Below, piece after piece: positions 35,665-43,697 of a stretch of 64,000 nucleotides of DNA. The number at the start of each line of letters is the position of its first letter. Position 1 is the stretch's first letter. The stretch lies in NCBI GenBank assembly GCA_900470965.1, contig UCCS01000001.1, positions 1 to 64,000 of the forward strand. Direction: 5' to 3'. Below the pieces are notes generated by a model that was not told the DNA's origin, did no database searches, and saw only the letters and a program-made list of their open reading frames with translations. Origin of the DNA: Hyphomicrobiales bacterium. Its GTDB lineage: Bacteria; Pseudomonadota; Alphaproteobacteria; Rhizobiales; Rhizobiaceae. The position numbers and the translations under genes are program-made.

Positions 35665-35712
35665 TTTTTCTTCGGCAGTGGAGGGAGGAGAACCACGCCG
35701 AGAAGATGAGAG
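35630..35712 (-). ncRNA. Candidate small RNA with a CUCCUCCC loop (cuckoo-like)
   Basis: On the minus strand a hairpin CGGCGTGG / CCAC-T-GCCG (35700-35673) shows TTCTCCTCCCT in its loop, 8 of 9 bases of the anti-Shine-Dalgarno CCUCCUCCC motif of the cuckoo/CcsR RNAs. The terminator hairpin follows directly. Upstream, CATAAT (35724-35719) with TGGAC 17 nt before could be its promoter, giving an RNA of about 80 nt. It lies between the LEH-like gene and the broken LLM gene. It may regulate translation by pairing with ribosome-binding sites; inferred from motif only. Confidence 0.5.
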
Positions 35713-35850
35713 TGACAGATTATGGTTAATGAACCGTAACCGTCCACCTCACAGGTCTTTCAGGCTGCAAATCCTCGCGAGACAATAGTGCAAACCACTC
35801 GCGGTAGACCCGAGATGCTCACCGGAGACGTTGGCGCGTTTGCGGTCCGG

Positions 35851-36240
35851 CTATCTCTTGAGAAGTGAAAGCTGCCTCTCGAAGTCGGCCAGATCGAAAT
35901 AATCGCGCCAGATAGTGATTACCCCGTTCTCTACGGTTACCGTACCCATCACCGGCAACGTGATCGTCGCCCCGCTTTCATGCGTAAACACATCGATGCG
36001 CTCGTTGAGAACAACGTTTCCCGATGCTGCGATGTTAGTGACGGTCCAGTCTACCTTGAACGCCGTTCCCACACCGAAATCCTCATGGAATTTGCGGACG
36101 TTGTCTCTTCCTACGATTTTGGGCAGTGGAACGTTGTCGTAGAGGACGTCATCTGACAGCATCGCAAGGGCGTCCTCTATGCAATTGGCCGACCAGTGGC
36201 CGAAGAAAATGGTGGCAATGTCGATCGGAGGTTTGGACAT
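35851..36240 (-). CDS. Limonene-1,2-epoxide-hydrolase-like protein
   Basis: 129 residues, the short length of the LEH/SnoaL-like fold. Catalytic-type residues are in place: Tyr34 and Asn36 in LYDNVPLP, Arg81 and Asp83 in NERIDVF, and Asp113 in IWRDYFDL. LEH enzymes open terpene or other epoxides by direct water attack. It follows the F420-reductase-like and SDR genes in the same direction (21 and 29 nt gaps), so a three-gene operon for a small hydrophobic compound is likely. Confidence 0.84.
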   Translation of the reverse strand: MSKPPIDIATIFFGHWSANCIEDALAMLSDDVLYDNVPLPKIVGRDNVRKFHEDFGVGTAFKVDWTVTNIAASGNVVLNERIDVFTHESGATITLPVMGTVTVENGVITIWRDYFDLADFERQLSLLKR

Positions 36241-36261
36241 GATTGCTCTCCAGAGAGGGGT

Positions 36262-36864
36262 TTAGGCGAACTTGACGAAATTGTTGGCCGGTAATGGTCC
36301 GCCAGGGAACTGCGCGAGCCGGCCACCGATCGAGATGGGTCCAAGATCGACGCCCGCAAAACCGAGTTTTTCAATCAGAGCCGCGACCTCCGCCTTCGCG
36401 CTCTCGTCGTCTCCCGAGTAGAAGAGGACACGGCTCCCACCTTCCGCGTGCGGGTCTTTGGTCAGAAGAGCAGCAAGAAGATGATTGAACGCCTTCACCA
36501 CCCGCGCCCCTGGCACCAGGCCGGCAACGATCTCGGTCGAAAGCCGTCCATTCAGGTCCGCGGGTTTGAAGAGCGGTGCCTCGATCGGGTTGTTCGCGTC
36601 GATGACGATACGACCATTCCAGTTCGGCAAGCCAGCAAGAGCCGAAGGGAGCTTCGACCACGGAACGGCGATGAGGACGATATCGGCTTGTGCCGCCGCC
36701 TCGATGGTGCCGGCTTTGATGTGAGGGGCAAGTTCGTCCGTTAGGCTCGTGAGCGTCTCCGGCCCGCGGCTGTTGGCGATGGTTGCCGCAATCCCGTTTC
36801 GGGCGAGGATCCTCGCGAATGCCGAGCCGATGTTTCCTGCGCCGATGATACCAATGGTCGTCAT
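36262..36864 (-). CDS. NADPH-dependent F420-reductase-like protein
   Basis: 200 residues. The nucleotide fold begins TIGIIGAGNIGSAFARILAR (GxGxxG-type) with ANSRGPETL as the NADP-phosphate loop; then DIVLIAVPWSKLP, VIDANNPIEAP, and RVVKAFNHLLAALL. This is the FNO/ProC-like branch, often annotated as NADPH-dependent F420 reductase in bacteria that lack F420, so the electron acceptor is unclear. Middle gene of the SDR-reductase-LEH operon. Confidence 0.86.
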   Translation of the reverse strand: MTTIGIIGAGNIGSAFARILARNGIAATIANSRGPETLTSLTDELAPHIKAGTIEAAAQADIVLIAVPWSKLPSALAGLPNWNGRIVIDANNPIEAPLFKPADLNGRLSTEIVAGLVPGARVVKAFNHLLAALLTKDPHAEGGSRVLFYSGDDESAKAEVAALIEKLGFAGVDLGPISIGGRLAQFPGGPLPANNFVKFA

Positions 36865-36893
36865 GTCTGTTCTCCCGTGGGATTGAGTGAGGG

Positions 36894-37661
36894 TTAAGCC
36901 GACTGGCCGCCGTCGACGTTGAGGGTGGCGCCGGTGATGTAACCGGCGTCCGGTCCCACAAGGAATGCGACAGCCGCGGCAATATCTTCAGGCTGGCCGT
37001 ATCGACCGAGCGCAGCCAGCTTGTTCAAGCTTTCTGCGAACGGGCCGTCCTGCGGGTTCATATCAGTGTTGATTGCGCCGGGCTGAATGATGTTGACGGT
37101 GATGTTGCGCGAGCCAAGGTCGCGAGCCCATCCGCGCGTATAGGCAGCGACCGCAGCTTTGGTCGCGACGTAGTCGGCAGCACCTGCAAAGGGGATGTGG
37201 ACAGCGCCCGTGGTGCCGATCGAGACGATCCGGCCACCATCGGTCATCAGGGGTACCGCAGCACGGACAGCGGCGACAACGCCTTTCACATTGATGTCGA
37301 TCTGGCGATCGAAAGCGGCAACATCCGCCTGCGCATCATCGATCAATCCCGTGACAAAGACACCGGCCGAGTTGATCAAGATGTCGAGCCTGCCGAATTT
37401 CTCATGAGCGGTATGAACTAGCGACGCAACCTCGGCTGCGATGGCTTGATCTGCCTTGACGGCGAGCGCACGACGCCCCGTGCCTTCGATTTCCTGGACG
37501 AGTTCATCGGCAATTTTGGCCGAAGCGGCATAGCTGAATACGACGTCGGCGCCATCACGGGCAAGGCGCCGGACAATGGCGGCGCCGATGCCGCGTGATC
37601 CCCCCGTGACGAGCGCGACCTTGCCGGCGAGTGGTTGATTTTCTTGGGTCATCATCTTCAT
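36894..37661 (-). CDS. Short-chain dehydrogenase/reductase
   Basis: 255 residues, classical SDR: cofactor motif TGGSRGIG, NSAG, catalytic Ser in IVSIGTTGAV and Tyr-x3-Lys in DYVATKAAVAAY, and the C-terminal GATLNVDGGQS typical of FabG-like reductases. First gene of the operon and divergent from the LysR gene at 37760, which probably controls it. Confidence 0.92.
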   Translation of the reverse strand: MKMMTQENQPLAGKVALVTGGSRGIGAAIVRRLARDGADVVFSYAASAKIADELVQEIEGTGRRALAVKADQAIAAEVASLVHTAHEKFGRLDILINSAGVFVTGLIDDAQADVAAFDRQIDINVKGVVAAVRAAVPLMTDGGRIVSIGTTGAVHIPFAGAADYVATKAAVAAYTRGWARDLGSRNITVNIIQPGAINTDMNPQDGPFAESLNKLAALGRYGQPEDIAAAVAFLVGPDAGYITGATLNVDGGQSA

Positions 37662-37714
37662 TCCTGGTTTTCGATAACGAGAAGATGGCCCAACGAATTT
37701 GTTTTGATTAGCGG

Positions 37715-37731
37715 CGGATAGGCGTTATCCG
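37715..37731. promoter_or_regulatory. Palindrome between the SDR and LysR genes
   Basis: CGGATA (37715-37720), GGCGT, TATCCG (37726-37731), 54 nt from the SDR start and 29 nt from the LysR start. A candidate LysR-binding site. Confidence 0.4.
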
Positions 37732-37759
37732 TTTCAAGCGATTGTTGAAGGTGGAAAAG

Positions 37760-38689
37760 ATGGAAAGCCTGGCGAACCTGGAGTCATTCGTGCGAAGCGC
37801 CGAACTTGGCAGTTTTTCGTCTGCCGCTCGGCGCCTTGGGTTAACGCCGGCGGGCGTTAGCCGCAACGTCGCCGCGCTCGAAACCAACCTGGCGCTGCGA
37901 CTGTTTCACCGCAGCACTCGTAGCTTGACGCTCACGGAAGCTGGCGAACGGTTTCTCATTTCCATTCGCGATCATCTTGAGAACCTGCAGGGTGCAATCG
38001 CTGAAGCTGCGCAGACAGACGGCCAACCTGCCGGCACACTGAAGATCAGCATGGGTCCAACCTTCGGTATCGGCTATATCCTGCCGATGCTACCCGAGTT
38101 CAGGCAGCGATATCCTCTCATACGGCCTGAATGGATGTTCGAGAACCGGCAGGTGGACCTGATCGCCGAAGGATACGATGCCGCGATCGGTGGGGGATTC
38201 GAACTCTCGCAGGGCGTGGTCGCAAGAACGCTTGCGCCTGCCCATTTGATTGCGGTCGCCTCCCCCGCCTACCTCGAAGCTCGGTCGCGGGTAGCTGCTC
38301 CGAGTGACCTTTGTGAGATGGACGGGATTGTCATGCGATCGCTGCGCACCGGACGCGTCACGCAAAGGCAGATGCGCAACGCTACAGGGGATGAGCACGC
38401 AGTCTCCCTTAAGGAAACGATTGTCGTCAACGATCCAGCCGCCATGCGAGCCGCCGCAATCCTGGGGCTGGGTGTTACGCTGCTTGCGAAACCTGACGTC
38501 TTGCCCCAGCTGGAAAGTGGGGAGCTCGTGCGACTGTTGCCTACCTGGTGGGTGGATGCCGGGCCGATATCGATCTACTACGCCAACAAATCCCTGCTTC
38601 CTGCGAAAACGCGCGTGTTCATCGATTTCGTTGTCGAGTGGTTTCAGCGTGAGCGCTACCCGGAGCGGTTTGCAGGCAGTTTGGGATGA
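37760..38689 (+). CDS. LysR-family transcriptional regulator
   Basis: 309 residues from ATG 37760 (GAAGGTGG upstream; an in-frame TTG at 37742 is less likely). Winged helix at 1-60 (ANLESFVRSAELGSFSSAAR, LTPAGVSRNVAALE, FHRSTRSLTLTEAG) and effector domain after about 88 (GTLKISMGPTFGIGYILPML). Divergent from the SDR operon at 37661, its likely target. Confidence 0.9.
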   Translation: MESLANLESFVRSAELGSFSSAARRLGLTPAGVSRNVAALETNLALRLFHRSTRSLTLTEAGERFLISIRDHLENLQGAIAEAAQTDGQPAGTLKISMGPTFGIGYILPMLPEFRQRYPLIRPEWMFENRQVDLIAEGYDAAIGGGFELSQGVVARTLAPAHLIAVASPAYLEARSRVAAPSDLCEMDGIVMRSLRTGRVTQRQMRNATGDEHAVSLKETIVVNDPAAMRAAAILGLGVTLLAKPDVLPQLESGELVRLLPTWWVDAGPISIYYANKSLLPAKTRVFIDFVVEWFQRERYPERFAGSLG

Positions 38690-38797
38690 ACGGTCTGTAT
38701 TGGCCTGGTCCGAACGACGACACTGAAGAAAGGATTACAGTTGGTTTTGATGGCGATCGAACCGGCTTGAAGGCCAAGGCTCGGTCACTCTGCCCGA

Positions 38798-39085
38798 TCA
38801 TATTCCCTCGACAAAGAATGCCACGGCTTTCGAGCCGGAATGCCTGAGCTTCGATGCCGCCTGGTAGGACGGACTGTCGTACCACGCTCTTGCAGTGGCC
38901 ATGTCAGGGAATTCAAGAATAACGGCGGCTTCAACCGCACCACCTTCAAGTTGATCGAGCGCCCCGTAGGCGGCGAGCGGCTTTAAAGGATGACCCTGCG
39001 CAGCAAGAGAAGCACGCGGTCCATATTCAGCAAGCGCGGCTTTATCGGTCGTTTGTTCGCGTATCATAACGAAGTAGGCGGTCAT
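38798..39085 (-). CDS. DUF1330-family protein
   Basis: 95 residues from ATG 39085, with AAGGAG upstream; longer in-frame starts cross the end of the SDR gene and are rejected. DUF1330 pattern: AYFVMIREQTTDKAALAEYG, GGAVEAAVILEFPDMATARA, WYDSPSYQAASKLRHSGSKA. A small ferredoxin-like fold of unknown activity, common in soil bacteria next to oxidoreductases. It follows the SDR at 39174-39923 and is probably co-transcribed with it. Confidence 0.85.
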   Translation of the reverse strand: MTAYFVMIREQTTDKAALAEYGPRASLAAQGHPLKPLAAYGALDQLEGGAVEAAVILEFPDMATARAWYDSPSYQAASKLRHSGSKAVAFFVEGI

Positions 39086-39173
39086 CCTATGGCTCCTTCT
39101 TGAAAAGATAATGTTGCGGTGTAGAGGACTGCGGGCGTGCTTTGCCCGCAACTCTCCTTTTCCAAGGTTGGTT

Positions 39174-39923
39174 TCAGACCTGGGCCAGACCACCGTCGAC
39201 CGGCAGGTCGATGCCCGTCACGTAGCTCGACTCGTCCGAAGCCAGGAAGTACGCGGCCGCGGCAAGCTCTTCCGGGAGACCAAGACGGCCAAGCGGTGTC
39301 ATCGATGCAAATACGCCCTTCGCCGCATCCGAGGCTTCGTCGCTATCGAACTGACCGCGAATGATAGGTGTCTCCGTGGCCCCGGGGCTGAGCGTATTGA
39401 CGCGGATGCCCCTGTCCTTCAATTCCTGGGTCCAGACACGCACCAGGGCTCGCACGCCTGCCTTCGCGGCGGCGTAGGTGCCGTGGGCGGGAACGCCCTT
39501 CACATTGATGATAGAGGAGACGACAATGATCGAGCCGCCGCGGGTCATCAGCGGCAGAGCCTTCTGGACCGTGAAGACAACGCCCTTGACGTTGATGTCC
39601 ATGGTCTTGTCGTAGTGAGCTTCGGACAGATCGAAGATCTGAGCGTGTTCGATGAAGCCGGCACTCGCAAACACGATATCGACGACACCCTTCTCCGCCT
39701 TCACCTGGGCGTAGAGCTTGTCGAGATCGGCCAGATTCGAAACGTCTCCCTGTACAGCTGTGACGTTGCGGCCGATTTCCATTTTAGCCTTTTCGAGTTC
39801 GGCTTCACGCCGGCCGGTAATGAAGACGTATGCCCCTTCGCGGACAAACCGCTTGGCGGTTGCCAAGCCGATGCCACTGGATCCACCGGTAATAATCGCA
39901 ATTTTTCCTTCGAGACTGGACAT
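39174..39923 (-). CDS. Short-chain dehydrogenase/reductase
   Basis: 249 residues from ATG 39923 (GGAG 6 nt before); the longer frame adds a non-homologous leader. Classical SDR: TGGSSGIG, SAGF in place of NNAG, Ser in IIVVSSIINV, Tyr-x3-Lys in GTYAAAKAGVRAL, and TGIDLPVDGGLAQ. Divergent from the LysR gene at 40077; followed by the DUF1330 gene. Confidence 0.92.
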   Translation of the reverse strand: MSSLEGKIAIITGGSSGIGLATAKRFVREGAYVFITGRREAELEKAKMEIGRNVTAVQGDVSNLADLDKLYAQVKAEKGVVDIVFASAGFIEHAQIFDLSEAHYDKTMDINVKGVVFTVQKALPLMTRGGSIIVVSSIINVKGVPAHGTYAAAKAGVRALVRVWTQELKDRGIRVNTLSPGATETPIIRGQFDSDEASDAAKGVFASMTPLGRLGLPEELAAAAYFLASDESSYVTGIDLPVDGGLAQV

Positions 39924-40005
39924 AGCACGCTCCATTTGCCGCCACGTGGCGGGCTGTGACTGGGTCAGCGCGGGTGATGCCGAAGCCCGAACCGCTGCTG
40001 ATAGG

Positions 40006-40017
40006 AGCAATATTGCT
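40006..40017. promoter_or_regulatory. Perfect 12-bp palindrome between the SDR and LysR genes
   Basis: AGCAATATTGCT, 83 nt upstream of the SDR start and 60 nt upstream of the LysR start, a plausible LysR site (AT-rich centre). Confidence 0.4.
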
Positions 40018-40076
40018 ATTCTCCGTGGCCTTGGGCAGACTGCCCGAGGCGATAACGGTTATTCCAGGATGGAATT

Positions 40077-40961
40077 ATGGATCGGCATCAGGCAATGACG
40101 ACTTTCATTCGGGTCGTCGAAACAGGCTCGTTTTCAGGAGCCGCGCGGCAACTGAGAATAGGACAGCCCGCTGTATCAAAGACGATCGCGCAACTCGAAG
40201 ATTGGCTTCACGTGCGCCTCCTGATGCGGTCAACACATTCAGTCGCTCCCACAGATGCGGGCCTTCGTTTCTACGAACGTGCGCGCCTTGCCATTCAGGC
40301 AGTCGATGAAGCAGAACTTGAAGCGCGGGGCGCTGGAGCCGGGCTCACAGGACGGCTACGAATATCGGCAGCGACGACTTTTGCTCGATTGCTGATTATT
40401 CCCCGACTGCCTGAGTTCCTGGCGCAACATCCATCGCTTGACATCGACTTCTTGCTCGATGATCGCGTGATCGATCTCGTTGCCGAGGGGGTCGACTTGT
40501 CGCTGAGAATGGGAGAGCTGGCAGACTCGAGCGCGGTCGCGCGTAAGATCGCGACTGGCGCAAGGTGTGTGGTGGCGACACCCGATTATCTGGCGCGAAC
40601 CGGAATGCCTCAGACGCCTGCAGATCTCGCCCACCATCATGCCCTGGTTTACAGCCAGTTGGGCGATACCTGGGTATTCCGCCAGGGCAAGACAGAAGAA
40701 AGCGTCACTGTTCGCGGGCGGCTGAGATTGAGCGCAGCAGAAGGCGTGCGCGCGGGCGTATTGGCGGACATGGGGCTGGCGGTGACGACGGAATGGATGT
40801 TTGCCCCCGAACTTGCAAGCGGTGCGGTGCGGCGCGTACTTCCCGAGTGGACACTGCCGACAATCGATCTATCGGCCGTTTTTCCGTCGGGCCGTCTTAT
40901 CACAGTTAAAGCGAAAGTCTTTGCGGATTTCGTTGAAAGTGTCCTTGCCAGTCGAGGTTGA
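40077..40961 (+). CDS. LysR-family transcriptional regulator
   Basis: 294 residues: winged helix (MTTFIRVVETGSFSGAARQL, IGQPAVSKTIAQLEDWLHV, TDAGLRFYERAR) and effector domain (GRLRISAATTFARLLIIPRL, VDLSLRMGELAD). Divergent from the SDR gene at 39923. Third of the LysR/SDR divergent pairs in this window. Confidence 0.9.
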   Translation: MDRHQAMTTFIRVVETGSFSGAARQLRIGQPAVSKTIAQLEDWLHVRLLMRSTHSVAPTDAGLRFYERARLAIQAVDEAELEARGAGAGLTGRLRISAATTFARLLIIPRLPEFLAQHPSLDIDFLLDDRVIDLVAEGVDLSLRMGELADSSAVARKIATGARCVVATPDYLARTGMPQTPADLAHHHALVYSQLGDTWVFRQGKTEESVTVRGRLRLSAAEGVRAGVLADMGLAVTTEWMFAPELASGAVRRVLPEWTLPTIDLSAVFPSGRLITVKAKVFADFVESVLASRG

Positions 40962-40975
40962 GGCATAAAGTTAAG

Positions 40976-41303
40976 GGCCGGCGCTAAAAGTGTCCCGGCT
41001 CTTCTGAAGACACTCGCTGCAGTCGGAACGGCGGCCATGCTCTGGGTCGGGGGCAGTATCATCATCCATAGTCTTGACGGCTTGGGCTACCACAAGCCGG
41101 AGCATCTGATCGAAGCTTTCGCCCAAAGTATCGAACACGCTGTCATGGTTTTCCCGCGGATCATCAATTGGCTGGCAACGTCGATGGTGCAGGCGTGCCT
41201 CGGCGTCATAGTCGGCGCCGCCGGGATCGGGTGTGTTAGCATCTGGAGGCGGCTCTCTTTCCGCAACAGCTGTCCGACGACTAGGCCCAGCGCCGGACAG
41301 TAG
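40976..41303 (+). pseudogene. C-terminal remnant of a DUF808 membrane protein
   Basis: One frame from about 40976 reads AGAKSVPALLKTLAAVGTAA, MLWVGGSIIIHSLDGLGYHK, IINWLATSMVQACLGVIVGA: the last membrane segments of the DUF808 (YedI-like) family. There is no start or ribosome-binding site, and about two-thirds of the protein is absent. Confidence 0.65.
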
Positions 41304-41499
41304 GGATCCCGCGTCATCAATCGCCACAGATGAACATCCTGACCATGGAACAGGAAAAGGATTGGACACATTCTGGCGATATGGCGCGAGCAGCGATTTT
41401 GGGTGGAGAATATGCAGGTTTGCTGCTTTCGGTTCCGGTCAGTGTCGCTGTTGCTCAACACGGAGGTGGTCCGCCGGATGGCGGATATTGGTCGCCAAT
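41304..41499. other. Short intergenic region
   Basis: Between the DUF808 remnant and the DUF6766 gene; no supported frame or hairpin. Confidence 0.4.
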
Positions 41500-42180
41500 T
41501 TAGCTGCCCGTCTCGGAATGCGGGGCAGCCACCGGTTTCGATTCCGGTGATCCCCTGAACCGAAGAAATATTGACAGGACCACCAGGACGGCCGTCGAAA
41601 GAAACTCCGACTGCCAGTTCTGGAACGATTCAAACCAGAACTGCGCGCTCGCAAGATGCTGCAGGATCGGCACTGCCGGCTGACCATGCGATAACGCTTC
41701 CGCGTTGGCATCCTCGGCGCTGTAGCGCAGATGCAGCAAGAAGCTTAGAACGAACAGGACTGCCAAAGCTATCCCGAGCGAATACGAATAGAGGGAGCGA
41801 GCTAAACTCCCGGCTCGAACCGGCCATGGCGCATCTTTAGCGTCTCGCTTCTGTTTGGGATCTTCGTCTTGTGCCGCGGGCTCGTCAGGATCTTTGGATT
41901 CCGCCGAGCCGCGCTGGAAGAGGATTGCGGTCAGCATGACGTATGCTGACATCTGCAGAAACTCGCTTTCCCAGTTCTCGAAGATCGCCGACAGGAAATG
42001 GCCGGAAAGAGCGTAAGTTAAAAGATCAAGTTGCGGCCCCCCGTGCTGGGCGAGTTCTTCATTGTAGACGCCCCACCCGGTCAAAAGCATGGCGCCAATG
42101 GTCAGAAGCGAAGAGGCGACCAACACGAGGGTCAGCCCATTATCTCGAACAATACGCACAGCATCATCCTGTCGTTTCAA
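41500..42180 (-). CDS. DUF6766-family membrane protein
   Basis: 226 residues. Four hydrophobic segments: LTLVLVASSLLTIGAMLLTG, MSAYVMLTAILFQRG, YSLGIALAVLFVLSFLL and STAVLVVLSIFLRF, with a charged cytoplasmic loop in the middle (DPDEPAAQDEDPKQKRD). The two halves repeat a common element (ENWESEFLQM and QNWQSEFLST), so the protein is an internal duplication. Often found in rhizobia near stress or DNA-repair genes; function unknown. Confidence 0.8.
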   Translation of the reverse strand: MKRQDDAVRIVRDNGLTLVLVASSLLTIGAMLLTGWGVYNEELAQHGGPQLDLLTYALSGHFLSAIFENWESEFLQMSAYVMLTAILFQRGSAESKDPDEPAAQDEDPKQKRDAKDAPWPVRAGSLARSLYSYSLGIALAVLFVLSFLLHLRYSAEDANAEALSHGQPAVPILQHLASAQFWFESFQNWQSEFLSTAVLVVLSIFLRFRGSPESKPVAAPHSETGS

Positions 42181-42234
42181 GGGTTGTCGCTAAGGCGCGG
42201 GCATGGGGCAAAAACGGCTGAGCTCGCGGATAGG

Positions 42235-43251
42235 TCATCTCTCGATCTGCTCCAGCTTGCACTGGTTCGGCCGCTTGTCGGGACGCCATCGTAGAAGCTT
42301 CGTTCCGTGGCGGAAGCGGTGGCCTGTCACGTGGTCGAAGCGAACCTCGACGACCATCTTCGGTTTGAGCGGCTCCCACTGGGACGAGCGTTTGGTGCTC
42401 CATCGGCTCGGGCCACCCGGTGCTTTGCCACTGAAGCCGGGCTCGCCACGCAAGGCTTCCAGTTTTGCAGTCAGCTCCGGTCTCTCCGCATCGCTGATTG
42501 TAGCGGTAAAACCGACATGATCGAGATCGCCCTGATTGTTGTAGAGGCCGAGCAGAAGGGATCCGACGAGCTTGCTGTCGCTCTCGTACCGGAACCCGCC
42601 TACCACACAATCGGCGGTTCGCAATCGCTTGACCTTTGTCATCGCTCGCTCGCCCGGAAGATACGGGCCGTCGAGGCGCTTGCACACGACGCCGTCGGTA
42701 TCACCTCCCGATGCCGACAACCACCGCTTCGCTTCATTGTGGTCACGCGTGTAGGGCGACAATATCAACCGACCAGGCTGTACGGCCTCTTTTGCGAACA
42801 CCTCCAGAGCAGCGCGACGAAAACTCAGATCGCGGTCAAGGATCGGGATGCCATCGGCGGCCATGAGCATGTCGAACATCACGAGCCGCGCCGGTGTTTC
42901 GCGGGACAGTTTCTTGATGCGGCTTTCGGCCGGGTGCAACCGCATCTGTAGTGCATCGAAGGAAAGCTTACCGTCGCGATCAATCACCAGCTCGCCGTCG
43001 ATGATGAACCGTTCGAAGTCCAGCTCGCTCAAAAGCGCGACCACCTCCGGAAAATAGCGGGTCAGAGGCTTTCCGGACTTCGCTCGCAGATCGACCCTGC
43101 TCCCGTTTTTGAATGCCAGACAGCGAAAACCATCCCATTTGGGTTCGTATTGCCAACCTTCACCCGCCGGCAGGACATCGGCCGGCCGTGCCTCCATCGG
43201 CTCGACCTCGACGGACAGACCAAAACCCGTTTCAGTAGCTCTGCTCGTCAT
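42235..43251 (-). CDS. ATP-dependent DNA ligase, LigC/LigD-ligase-domain type
   Basis: 338 residues. The adenylation motif is EPKWDGFR with Lys38; other nucleotidyltransferase motifs follow (FIIDGELVIDRDGK, VMFDMLMAADG, DGVVCKR, TKVKR) and the OB domain contains VGSLLLGLYN and VVEVRFDHVTGHRFRHGTKL. It corresponds to the stand-alone ligase of bacterial non-homologous end joining or backup repair (LigC), without polymerase or nuclease domains. No Ku gene is in the window. Confidence 0.9.
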   Translation of the reverse strand: MTSRATETGFGLSVEVEPMEARPADVLPAGEGWQYEPKWDGFRCLAFKNGSRVDLRAKSGKPLTRYFPEVVALLSELDFERFIIDGELVIDRDGKLSFDALQMRLHPAESRIKKLSRETPARLVMFDMLMAADGIPILDRDLSFRRAALEVFAKEAVQPGRLILSPYTRDHNEAKRWLSASGGDTDGVVCKRLDGPYLPGERAMTKVKRLRTADCVVGGFRYESDSKLVGSLLLGLYNNQGDLDHVGFTATISDAERPELTAKLEALRGEPGFSGKAPGGPSRWSTKRSSQWEPLKPKMVVEVRFDHVTGHRFRHGTKLLRWRPDKRPNQCKLEQIER

Positions 43252-43697
43252 TTCGCTGTCGCGCCTTCGTCCATGTGATTGAAGTCCGAAGACGTTGAGA
43301 AAGCTGGTCGTCGATCATGATCATACCTTGCCTGGAAACGCTCAAACGAAACGCACAACTAGGCCAAAAGATGCGGTCATGGGGTCCCTAAGCCGCCACT
43401 TCCGGCCACTTGCTCGAGCTGACCTTTCATTTCTGGCCCTCATGCGGCTCGACGGTTTTTTGGATGCCCGACTTTCGTCCTGGTCTGATCGCCGTTGCGC
43501 TAGACTGCTTCGAGGAAGCCTCGGACCTCGTCCCAAGGCAAAGTGTTCATGATGACGCTGCCCCATGGCTTGGTGGCTTTGGCGGTCTGAAAGCCGCGCG
43601 CCGAGACGACCCGCGATCGTTCCAAGCTCAAGTCTGATGACCGCACGCTGGTCAATGCTGCGCCACGCCCTAGATTACCATCGCTTTTACATGCCCG
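43252..43697. other. Intergenic stretch without recognisable gene
   Basis: A minus-strand frame near 43500-43620 (AKATKPWGSVIMNTLPWDEV) looks protein-like but is interrupted and matches no family I know. No RNA or repeat was seen. Confidence 0.4.
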
